From NCBI GenBank assembly GCA_017405845.1, contig JAFQZQ010000028.1, positions 1 through 45,212 of the forward strand: 45,212 nucleotides of DNA, given 5' to 3'. Below the pieces are notes generated by a model. The model saw only the letters and a list, made by a program, of their open reading frames with translations, searched no databases and was not told the origin of the DNA. Origin of the DNA: Mogibacterium sp. (GTDB lineage Bacteria > Bacillota > Clostridia > Peptostreptococcales > Anaerovoracaceae). Both the position numbers and the translations under genes were made by a program. Positions 38,798-45,212 of the stretch are shown here, piece after piece. Position 1 is the stretch's first letter. The number at the start of each line of letters is the position of its first letter.

Positions 38798-41062
38798 TCA
38801 CAGCACCTTACGGCTTGTCCACAGCTTGCTCCACTTGCCGTAATACCTGACTCCGTCTACGGTGCTGTACGCGCGGACCTTGATGACATAGTTGGCACCT
38901 TTCCTCAGCTTCTTAAGGTATATGTATGAGTTGCTTGTCGTTTTATAGCACCACTTGGTTTTTCCTTTTCTGTGGTAGGCCACCTGATACCTCTGCGCAC
39001 CTTTCTTTGAAGGTTTGCATGTCATGGTCACCTTTATCTGACGCTTGCCGCGCTTGAGACTCTTGATTGCAGCCTTGCCAGGCTTTGGCAGCGGCTTGAG
39101 AGCCTTATATTTAAGGCCGTAGCCTCTTTCATACGCAATATTCTCCGTGAAAGACTTTGTCTCCTGGTCGAATACAGGTACGTTGACAGGAAGCGCTCCC
39201 TGAGCACCGAACACTCCGAAGATCACCTCAACTCCTGCGACGATGTTAGGGCCGCATGCGTTCTTGTCTTCTGTGGCCTTGAAATCCGCCCAGTTCTCCG
39301 GCGCTTCGATAGTCGAGCCCTTGTTTCCGTAAACAACTATAACCGCATCCGCATCAGGATAGAGCTGCACATCATAAGGCTTGTCTACAGACATCACGAC
39401 AGACTTCTTGCCAGCTGCCTTGCAGTACTCGGTGATGCTCTTTGCCGCCACGGAAGTATACCATCCAAATGACATGTCGTCGGAGTCATAGACCTTGGAG
39501 TTGACTATTACGAAGTCCGCCCAGTCTATCTTTTCCTTGAGAGCCCCGTTGAGCTCATGGTTGTCCTTCGTGAATGCAAATACATCTACCTTTACGCTCT
39601 GAGGCATCAGTCCTGCTGCCTTTGCGCGGTTCAGGCCCATTATCATTTGAGCTATCTGGTTTGCGTTAGGGCAAAGCATCAGCACTTTTGTGTTGGCTGC
39701 AGGTCTGTACGGGAGCAGCTTTTTATCGTTTCTGATAACCGTTACGGCATTCGCTGCGATCTCGCGCTCAAGGCCTCTGTTTTCAGCGCTTCCTACTGCC
39801 TCCAGCGCCTTTTCAGCTGAATAGTCGTCTGCAGAGTAATCAAGTATGCCCTTTTCCATTTTGAGCTTTACGATCCTGCCGGCTGCTTCGTCAAGCCTTG
39901 CCATGACCTCCGGATCATTGTTTGCCGCATCCGCGATGCATCCGATCAGGCTGTCCAGCTTAGTTGTCAGCTCCTCTTTAGTTGTGATGTATTTATCCGC
40001 ATCAGAGCTGCCGCTTTCAACCTTCGCGACCGGCATGCAGATCATGTCTGCGCCTGCCTTGAGCGCCTCGAGAGCAGCCTCCTCTCTTGTGTAGTAGTCG
40101 CTTACGCCTCTCATATTCATGGCATCTGTGACCACAACACCATTAAAGCCGAGTTCATTGCGCAGGATATCCGTCAGTATTACCTTTGACATCGTTGCCG
40201 GCTTGTTTGACTTTTCTACCTGCGGATAGAGAATGTGCGCTGTCATAATCATATCTACGCCATCATCTATAGCGACTTTGAATGGAACGAGCTCATTTGC
40301 CATAAGCTCTTCTTTGCTCTTGTCAACCAGCGGCAGGCCGGTGTGGGAGTCGGTATCTGTATCCCCGTGGCCAGGGAAGTGCTTTGCACAGCCAATCGTA
40401 TTGTATTCATCGAGACCCGCTATGTACTCAGCTCCGAAGGCTCCGACTGTTTCAGCATCGTCGCCGAACGATCTGGTACCGATCACCGGGTTGTTTGCGT
40501 TGTTATTGACATCGATTACCGGAGCAAGAGTCGTGTTGATGCCAAGGGAGCTGAGCTCGCGTCCGATTATCTCGCCGCACTTCCTTGCATCGGCGGTATC
40601 TCCGGTCGCTGCGACAGCCATGTTTCCCGGAAGAGCCGTGCCGCTTCCGAGCCTGTAAACGATACCACCTTCCTGGTCTGTTGCGACAAGAAGCGGCAGT
40701 CCGCCTTTGCTGATCGCTGCTGCCTGCATGTCCTTTACCAGCTGCAGTGTATCTTCAGTTGTTTTTATGTTATTTGCGAAAAGTATCATCGAACCGAAGC
40801 GATAGTCTGCGATGGCTTCTGCCACCTCCGGCTCGAGGCATGTCATGTCGCGTATCTCACCGTCGCTGCTCTTCCACATGCGGAAGTCCATCATCAGGCA
40901 CTGCGCCACTTTCTCCTCGGTCGTCATTCCGTCAACTATGTCCTTCGGTGTTTGTTCATCCGCAGCAAAAGCTGCAGCAGGAGGGAATCCCGTTGCGATG
41001 ACTACCAGTGTCAGCAGCACGGAAACAATGCTCCGTGTTATTCTGCGTTTTCCATTCTTCAT
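38798..41062 (-). CDS. Secreted GH3 beta-N-acetylhexosaminidase-like enzyme with C-terminal FnIII-like domain
   Basis: A 754-aa exported glycoside hydrolase. A signal peptide (~1-35, cut after 'AAAFAA') is followed by a GH3 N-terminal barrel with the NagZ-type motif 'KHFPGHGDTDTDSHTGLP' and nucleophile Asp in 'VVTDAMNMRGV', then a GH3 C-terminal alpha/beta domain (~430-650) and a basic FnIII-like module (~660-754) ending 'VRYYGKWSKLWTSRKVL'. It probably trims peptidoglycan or GlcNAc glycans outside the cell. The same C-terminal module ends the protein at 43509. ATG 41062 is chosen; TTG 41071 is closer to the ribosome binding site and remains possible. Confidence 0.9.
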   Translation of the reverse strand: MKNGKRRITRSIVSVLLTLVVIATGFPPAAAFAADEQTPKDIVDGMTTEEKVAQCLMMDFRMWKSSDGEIRDMTCLEPEVAEAIADYRFGSMILFANNIKTTEDTLQLVKDMQAAAISKGGLPLLVATDQEGGIVYRLGSGTALPGNMAVAATGDTADARKCGEIIGRELSSLGINTTLAPVIDVNNNANNPVIGTRSFGDDAETVGAFGAEYIAGLDEYNTIGCAKHFPGHGDTDTDSHTGLPLVDKSKEELMANELVPFKVAIDDGVDMIMTAHILYPQVEKSNKPATMSKVILTDILRNELGFNGVVVTDAMNMRGVSDYYTREEAALEALKAGADMICMPVAKVESGSSDADKYITTKEELTTKLDSLIGCIADAANNDPEVMARLDEAAGRIVKLKMEKGILDYSADDYSAEKALEAVGSAENRGLEREIAANAVTVIRNDKKLLPYRPAANTKVLMLCPNANQIAQMIMGLNRAKAAGLMPQSVKVDVFAFTKDNHELNGALKEKIDWADFVIVNSKVYDSDDMSFGWYTSVAAKSITEYCKAAGKKSVVMSVDKPYDVQLYPDADAVIVVYGNKGSTIEAPENWADFKATEDKNACGPNIVAGVEVIFGVFGAQGALPVNVPVFDQETKSFTENIAYERGYGLKYKALKPLPKPGKAAIKSLKRGKRQIKVTMTCKPSKKGAQRYQVAYHRKGKTKWCYKTTSNSYIYLKKLRKGANYVIKVRAYSTVDGVRYYGKWSKLWTSRKVL

Positions 41063-41144
41063 TTTCAGCAATATCCTTTCCTTACGTATTTTTATGCTAT
41101 GCCGTGCTTACGCACCGTAAACTCAGGGTAACAATTCGACATGC

Positions 41145-41184
41145 TAAAAAGCCTTGCATTCTATACAGAAGATGCAAGACTTTT
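41145..41184 (-). terminator. Terminator of prfA
   Basis: CTTGCAT (41153-41159) pairs with ATGCAAG (41172-41178), extended by flanking pairs, with TTTTT following on the minus strand. Confidence 0.75.
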
Positions 41185-41231
41185 CGTTACTGATCATTCT
41201 TAATGCTTCCTTTTGCCTTCAATTGAGCGCT

Positions 41232-42299
41232 TTAGCCGAAATCCTTCATTTTGGCAGCCTGATCTGCAGTGATCAGTCCGTCGACAGCCTCATCGATGTC
41301 GCCATCGAGGAACTGGTCGAGTTTGTAAAGGGTGAGGTTGATGCGGTGATCCGTCATACGGCCCTGAGGGAAGTTGTATGTACGGATACGCTCGGAGCGG
41401 TCGCCCGAGCCGACCTGGCTTCTTCTGTCTGCCGAGATCTTATCGTTCTGCTCCTGCAGCATCTTATCGTAGAGTCTGGCCTTGAGTACTCTCATGGCCT
41501 TCTCTCTGTTCTGGATCTGCGACTTCTCGTCCTGGCATGTAACGACGATACCGGTAGGCAGGTGTGTCATACGGACCGCGGAGTCCGTGGTGTTTACGCA
41601 CTGACCGCCGTTTCCGGATGCTCTGTAAACGTCTACCTTAACGTCGTTAGGATTGATCTCCACCTCAACGTCGTCTACTTCCGGAAGCACTGCAACTGTT
41701 GCAGCTGAAGTGTGGATACGACCCGATGACTCAGTCTCAGGTACTCTCTGCACGCGGTGAACGCCCGACTCAAACTTAAGTCTCGAATACGCACCGCGAC
41801 CCTTGATCATTACTACGGCTTCCTTGATGCCACCGATACCTGTATCGCTGATCTCGATGATCTCTGCCTTCCAGTGACGGCGCTCAGCGTATCTCAGATA
41901 CATTCTCAGGAGGTCGTTGCCGAAGAGGGCAGCTTCTTCACCGCCCGTGCCGGCTCTGATCTCAAGGATTACGTTCTTGTCATCGTTAGGGTCCTTAGGC
42001 AGGAGCAGGATCTTCAGCTCCTCCTGGGCCTTCTCCATCTTTTCCTCGAGTTCCTTGGCCTCTTCTTTGGCCATCTCGCGCATCTCTTCGTCGTCTTCGA
42101 GGTCGATTAGCTCTCTTGCATCAGCAAGATCGCTCTGCATCTTGCGATAGCTCTCATAAGCTCTTACTATCGGCTCGATCTCTGACATTTCTTTCATGTG
42201 CTTCTGCCAGGTCTTCTGGTCTGCGATTACAGCCGGGTCCGCGACCTTCTCAGCAAGCTCATTGTATTTTTCAGTTATAAAATCAAGTTTATCAAACAT
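41232..42299 (-). CDS. prfA: Peptide chain release factor 1
   Basis: A 355-aa RF1 that recognises UAA/UAG. The GGQ loop is in '[17 protein letters not shown]' (Gln methylation site), an N-terminal coiled-coil domain 1 follows '[22 protein letters not shown]', and the codon-recognition domain contains '[23 protein letters not shown]'. GGGGA lies 6 bases before ATG. An extended -10 (TGATATAAT, -10 at 42337-42332) sits about 33 bases upstream. PrmC, often next to prfA, is not adjacent. Confidence 0.97.
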   Translation of the reverse strand: MFDKLDFITEKYNELAEKVADPAVIADQKTWQKHMKEMSEIEPIVRAYESYRKMQSDLADARELIDLEDDEEMREMAKEEAKELEEKMEKAQEELKILLLPKDPNDDKNVILEIRAGTGGEEAALFGNDLLRMYLRYAERRHWKAEIIEISDTGIGGIKEAVVMIKGRGAYSRLKFESGVHRVQRVPETESSGRIHTSAATVAVLPEVDDVEVEINPNDVKVDVYRASGNGGQCVNTTDSAVRMTHLPTGIVVTCQDEKSQIQNREKAMRVLKARLYDKMLQEQNDKISADRRSQVGSGDRSERIRTYNFPQGRMTDHRINLTLYKLDQFLDGDIDEAVDGLITADQAAKMKDFG

Positions 42300-42331
42300 A
42301 TAAAGTCCCCTTTTTTATTCTTAAGCAATTA

Positions 42332-42340
42332 ATTATATCA
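42332..42340 (-). promoter_or_regulatory. Extended -10 promoter of prfA
   Basis: Minus-strand TGATATAAT with consensus -10 TATAAT at 42337-42332. No good -35 is seen. Confidence 0.6.
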
Positions 42341-42378
42341 AAAAAAGCCGGATAGTACAGCCTGTGTTTGAATTAGAA

Positions 42379-42421
42379 AAAGGCCGCCTTTGAGCGTTAT
42401 ATAGTTCAAAGGTGGGCCTTT
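42379..42421. terminator. Long hairpin with A/T flanks, likely terminator of a decayed gene
   Basis: AAAGGCC (42379-42385) pairs with GGCCTTT (42415-42421) and CCTTTGA (42387-42393) with TCAAAGG (42406-42412), with small bulges. Beyond it on the minus strand lies a stretch (about 42442-42477) encoding YKNAGKKVTVK and a stop, like the C-terminus of a secreted repeat protein. Confidence 0.6.
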
Positions 42422-42488
42422 ATGTCTGGCTTCGGGTGCCTATTTCACAGTTACCTTTTTGCCTGCGTTTTTATAAGTGAACTAGAAT

Positions 42489-42739
42489 TCAACACCGTCC
42501 AAACAATTCACATAGAATAATGAAGAATGTCACATCTGTCTTTTGAAGAAACAGAATGTACTCTTCAAATAGTTCCTTATTAAGGTCTTCTATTGGTTCA
42601 TCAAGATTTTTAACCTCGCAAAGTTCATTCTTATTTCATCGTAAAATTCTATCGTGTATTCTGAGAAACCTTTAAGTCTGCACCATCTTAAAAATCGCTC
42701 GAAGCCTTGCTCAATAGTTATGTCTTTTCCCACATTCAT
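42489..42739 (-). pseudogene. Broken tyrosine recombinase N-terminal fragment
   Basis: The first frame (42739-42590, 49 codons) starts MNVGKDITIEQGFERFLRWC and continues 'KGFSEYTIEFYDE', the SAM-like core-binding domain of an XerC/XerD-type or transposon integrase ('FL.....KG.SE.TI..Y'). It is cut by a stop. A shifted frame continues the same domain (EDLNKELFEEYILFLQK) to a stop at 42489. The catalytic domain is missing, so this is a decayed remnant of a mobile element gene. Confidence 0.6.
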
Positions 42740-43040
42740 TTGTTATTTTTCGACATAAAAAATACCACTTTTCGAATTAACATGTCACTTCGAAAGGCGG
42801 TGATGTCTCCTGATTTTCAATTAGAGAAAGCTCAGACAGAAGCAGCGGTGAACATCCCGCAGAAAGTGCTGAAGCACACCGCGGCAACGCTCCGACGACG
42901 AAACGAACTCCGGAAACTGGAGCTTCGCACGCTTGCAGCGAAGCGGAATTTCCGGAGGCGCATGGAGGAGCGGTGAAGTGGCTTGTGCTTCGTACTTTCG
43001 AGGACGTTCACAGATGCTTCTGCCTGCGCTTTCTCCTAAA
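42740..43040. other. Intergenic stretch with long imperfect hairpin (42907-42956)
   Basis: There is no confident gene. A plus-strand basic frame of 57 to 64 aa (from ATG 42782 or 42803 to 42976) exists but matches nothing I know. The striking item is a 50-base imperfect hairpin: CTCCGGAAA (42907-42915) with TTTCCGGAG (42948-42956) and GCTTCGC (42921-42927) with GCGAAGC (42937-42943), in a GC-rich patch unlike the AT-rich DNA to its left. Confidence 0.5.
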
Positions 43041-43042
43041 AG

Positions 43043-43070
43043 AAAAAAGCCGGAGATATCTCCGGCTTCG
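43043..43070 (-). terminator. Terminator of rpmE
   Basis: A 7-bp stem GCCGGAG (43049-43055) with CTCCGGC (43060-43066), extended by A-T pairs, and six T on the minus strand. Confidence 0.88.
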
Positions 43071-43081
43071 ATTTCCTGTTA

Positions 43082-43282
43082 TTACTTCAGGCCGTACTTG
43101 TTCTTGAACTTCTCTACGCGGCCGCCTCTGTTAGCAAACTTCTGCTGGCCTGTAAAGAATGGGTGGCATTCTGAGCAGATGTCTACTCTCATCTCTGCCT
43201 TATCGGAGAGAGTCATGAATGTATTCCCACATGCGCAAGTAACTTTACATTCCTTATAACCAGGATGGATTCCTTCCTTCAT
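43082..43282 (-). CDS. rpmE: 50S ribosomal protein L31, zinc-binding type
   Basis: A 66-aa L31. It starts [20 protein letters not shown] and keeps the zinc ligands in 'CACG' and '[10 protein letters not shown]', so it is the zinc-containing (C+) form. The C-terminal '[17 protein letters not shown]' is typical. ATG 43282 follows GAGG by 8 bases. A longer frame to 43366 covers the leader and promoter and is rejected. Monocistronic, with its own promoter, structured leader and terminator. Confidence 0.96.
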   Translation of the reverse strand: MKEGIHPGYKECKVTCACGNTFMTLSDKAEMRVDICSECHPFFTGQQKFANRGGRVEKFKNKYGLK

Positions 43283-43376
43283 GTTGGTACCTCTTTCTAT
43301 AATATTTTGAAACGTTTCAAGCCGCCGCTCATAGCGACAGCTTGAGTAGTATATCATCCAAAGCAAGTGATTGCAA
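43283..43376 (-). promoter_or_regulatory. rpmE promoter and structured leader
   Basis: Minus-strand TTGCAA (43376-43371), a 17-base spacer ending TGA, and TATACT (43353-43348). The ~60-base leader begins with a 10-pair hairpin (AAGCTGTCGC with GCGGCGGCTT, about 43319-43343, two G-U pairs) followed by the palindrome TTGAAACGTTTCAA (about 43309-43322) and then the ribosome binding site. This resembles a ribosomal-protein autoregulatory leader; that role is inferred. Confidence 0.6.
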
Positions 43377-43462
43377 GGGGTTTCATAAATTATTCTGTAT
43401 GTTTTCTTTTTTACCGCAGCATGCCTCTCAGCGGCTTGCTATTCCGCTTTGTGTGTATTAAA

Positions 43463-43491
43463 TTGGTTATTAGAATAAAACTTAATTTAAT
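43463..43491 (+). promoter_or_regulatory. Promoter of the secreted beta-helix protein
   Basis: TTGGTT (43463-43468), a 17-base spacer and TTTAAT (43486-43491). The predicted start at ~43498 leaves a short leader that still includes GAGGGAG. Confidence 0.6.
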
Positions 43492-43508
43492 CAGAGAGGG
43501 AGTAAAAA

Positions 43509-45047
43509 ATGAGTAGCACTATATTAAAAAAAATATGCTCTGTTCTAATGTCGTGTCTGATCGTTTTCTCGATGCTGCTTGCTCTGCCTTTGACCGGCTT
43601 TGCAGATAGTATAAACGATACCACAGAAAATGACCTGGGCGAAGAAGCTGTTTGTGAGATAGCAAGTGCAGAAGAGCTGCACGAACTGTTTGATGCTTTA
43701 GCTAATACAAACCTTTACGGTCGTCTCAGAGTTGTTCTTATGTCCGATATTTCAACGAATAAAGGCGTCTTATATTCTACTAATCGTGAAGATAACGAAT
43801 TGATATTTGATCTCAACGGACATTCTATTACTGTTGATTCAGACGTTTTCTATGAAAACAATGTCTTAACCGTTGATGATAAAGCGAATGTCATTATTAC
43901 AGGAAACGGAAAACTCATCGCAAAAACTTCGAGTCAGCTTGAAAGTCAATCAGCTATAAGTATTTTCGGAGGAAATGTTACAATAGAAAACGGAACATTC
44001 GAGGCAGCGATCCCACTCAACGTATATACAAGTAAGCTTTACGAAGACAGCGTCAGGGGCAACCTCATCGTCAATGGCGGCACCTTCATCGGTAAGAACC
44101 CTCTGTCGGTCAGTGACGCCAGTGTTACCGTTAACGATGGAGTCTTCTCCTGCTATCCGACTGATGACTTCAGCGTCTGTGTCAATGTACAAGGCAAAAG
44201 CGATATCATGATTCGTGGCGGAAGGTTTGAAGGCAGCAACTCATCAAGAGGCTTCATTTTCGACTCGGAAGGCGCCGTCTCTATCGAAGGAGGAACATTC
44301 ATCGGCTCTACTCTTATATATGAAAACAGCTGGGAGATGTTTCCTGATATGAACTACCGGATATCCGGAGGAGATTTTACCGGTGTTGACAGCATATTTT
44401 ATCTTTACATTTATTCGATCCCGTCGTCACAGCTGAACGTGAACGGAGGAACATTTACCGACGCACAGAGGGAAGATCTCCTTGAGGCAACCCGGCTTGG
44501 GGATTCTGATTATGCCAAAGCTGTTGATTTGAGGAATTACTGGCAGGAGGAAGTTCCCGTGCTGGAATATTCCGGTAAAGCACTGCGTCCATCGGCAGAT
44601 TCGATGGATATGACCGTGGAGCTTAGCGACGGATATCACGGCCTCGAGTATTTTGACTCCGATGTGTATAAGTACAGTACTTCCTATAAAAACAATACGA
44701 ACATTGGTCTGGCTACTGTGACCTTTACAGGTAAAAAAACACTAACCGGAACAGCTAAAGCAACATTCAAAATAGTTCCTAAACAAGCTGCCTGGAAGTC
44801 TATCAAGGCCGGTAAAAAATCATTCACAGCTACTGTTAAGGCTCAAAAGGGTGGTGTCAGATATCAGATCCAGTACAGAACCTTAAACGGAAAGTGGAAA
44901 TCAAAATGGACAGAAAAAACCAGCCTGACTGTAAAAAATCTTAAATCAAAAAAGAAATATCAGGTAAGGGTGAGGGCATACAAAACAGTAAAAAAGAAAA
45001 CTTATTACGGAAAATGGTCTAAGACCTGGACTGTAAAAGTAAGATAA
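43509..45047 (+). CDS. Secreted beta-helix protein with Ig-like and FnIII-like C-terminal modules
   Basis: 512 aa. A signal peptide (1-32, cut near 'LTGFADS') is followed by a right-handed beta-helix-like region (~70-330) with repeated 'GG.F.G' turns ('NGGTFIGKN', 'RGGRFEGSN', 'EGGTFIGST', 'NGGTFTDAQ'), an Ig-like repeat domain (~355-423, 'YSGKALRP' to 'TFKIVPK' with 'SYKNNTNIGLATVTFTGKK'), and a lysine-rich FnIII-like module (~425-512) ending 'YYGKWSKTWTVKVR'. It is probably cell-surface associated, with the basic end able to bind wall polymers. Function unknown. No terminator follows, as an insertion sequence begins ~25 bp downstream. Confidence 0.85.
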   Translation: MSSTILKKICSVLMSCLIVFSMLLALPLTGFADSINDTTENDLGEEAVCEIASAEELHELFDALANTNLYGRLRVVLMSDISTNKGVLYSTNREDNELIFDLNGHSITVDSDVFYENNVLTVDDKANVIITGNGKLIAKTSSQLESQSAISIFGGNVTIENGTFEAAIPLNVYTSKLYEDSVRGNLIVNGGTFIGKNPLSVSDASVTVNDGVFSCYPTDDFSVCVNVQGKSDIMIRGGRFEGSNSSRGFIFDSEGAVSIEGGTFIGSTLIYENSWEMFPDMNYRISGGDFTGVDSIFYLYIYSIPSSQLNVNGGTFTDAQREDLLEATRLGDSDYAKAVDLRNYWQEEVPVLEYSGKALRPSADSMDMTVELSDGYHGLEYFDSDVYKYSTSYKNNTNIGLATVTFTGKKTLTGTAKATFKIVPKQAAWKSIKAGKKSFTATVKAQKGGVRYQIQYRTLNGKWKSKWTEKTSLTVKNLKSKKKYQVRVRAYKTVKKKTYYGKWSKTWTVKVR

Positions 45048-45072
45048 AAGTGAAACTGGACCGTAGCTATGA

Positions 45073-45212
45073 TGATACGCTCCCTTTATGAGAGACAGTG
45101 AAAAACAAAAACACTGTTACTTGTGAAGGGAGTTTTCATATGGGAAGAAAAGGAACTAAGATACTCAGCGATGTCAAGCTCAAATATGCACGTATGTGTT
45201 TTAAACACAACA
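45073..45212 (+). mobile_element. Left end of an IS3-like insertion sequence (partial)
   Basis: A terminal repeat-like sequence starting TGATACGCTCCC (45073) lies just before a transposase-like gene that runs off the window. CTCCCTT (45080-45086) pairs with AAGGGAG (45126-45132), which is the transposase ribosome binding site, and CAGTG (45096-45100) with CACTG (45112-45116). The right end and target duplication are outside the window. Family assignment is tentative. Confidence 0.55.
45140..45212 (+). CDS. Transposase OrfA-like HTH protein, 5' end (partial)
   Basis: Only 24 codons are visible (MGRKGTKILSDVKLKYARMC...). The start resembles HTH-type OrfA proteins of IS3-family elements, which begin with a short basic segment followed by 'KLK' and the first helix. 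The ribosome binding site AAGGGAG lies 7 bases before ATG and can be hidden in the hairpin formed with the element's end. Confidence 0.55.
   Translation, partial: MGRKGTKILSDVKLKYARMCFKHN

Noticed and set aside
42782..42976. Basic 57 to 65 residue plus-strand frame
   Set aside because: No recognisable family. It overlaps a large inverted repeat, whose palindromic bases explain the open frame and Arg-rich composition.
1..45212. CRISPR arrays, rRNA genes or toxin-antitoxin pairs
   Set aside because: I looked for regularly spaced direct repeats, rRNA sequence and small paired genes and found none convincing.

Overview
The window looks like a low-to-mid GC anaerobic Firmicute (class Clostridia). 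The evidence is the strong AGGAGG-type ribosome binding sites, sigma-A promoters, a split glycine decarboxylase (gcvPA/gcvPB), a two-gene transketolase, a PPi-type phosphofructokinase and exported proteins with C-terminal fibronectin-like modules. A placement near Anaerovoracaceae/Mogibacterium-like clostridia is a guess from protein style. No species can be read from the sequence.

Layout. (1) 1-3628 is the end of an integrative element: a partial gene, a sigma-region-4-like HTH protein, a RepA-like AAA ATPase and a tyrosine integrase. It abuts the 3' end of a tRNA-Thr(CGT) gene (3629-3703, minus), and likely integrase arm sites lie between. (2) 3756-11287 is core housekeeping: a 51-aa membrane peptide, DUF1846, DUF1934, a membrane-anchored HtrA protease (the only plus-strand gene here), ispE, a GntR regulator, a Big_5/Ig-like membrane protein, tadA and cvpA. 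(3) 11440-19369 holds the glycine cleavage system, gcvT-gcvH-gcvPA-gcvPB on plus. It faces a minus-strand operon of a membrane protein, lipoate ligase lplA and lpd. Together these give the complete lipoylated complex, with lipoate obtained by scavenging. (4) 19440-24853 carries DUF937, a C_GCAxxG_C_C protein, a flavin reductase, prmA, two unknown membrane proteins and tyrS.

(5) 24883-36535 is a long minus-strand catabolic operon. It starts at a promoter overlapped by three helically phased TGTCTGA-type operator sites and runs: PanE-like reductase, transketolase N and C halves, TRAP-type solute-binding lipoprotein (DctP), ESS/GltS-family symporter, ribulose-5-P epimerase, PPi-type PFK, FadR-type GntR regulator with its own promoter and operator, ATP-type PFK, RpiB, PdxA2-like dehydrogenase and an AEC permease. 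It has the enzymes for pentose-phosphate interconversion without transaldolase, which suggests the sedoheptulose-bisphosphate route. Its most unusual feature is a TRAP binding protein with no TRAP membrane subunits, sitting 12 bp upstream of an ESS-family carrier.

(6) 36588-45212 carries an ABM-domain protein, upp, a Sua5-type tRNA threonylcarbamoyl-AMP synthase, a secreted GH3 hexosaminidase, prfA, a degenerate stretch with a broken integrase, rpmE with a structured leader and a secreted beta-helix/FnIII protein. It ends in the left end of an IS3-like insertion sequence.

At least four genes (DUF1934, tadA, cvpA, and the 214-aa membrane protein before lplA) have an extended -10 promoter so close to the start codon that their mRNAs should be leaderless or nearly so.
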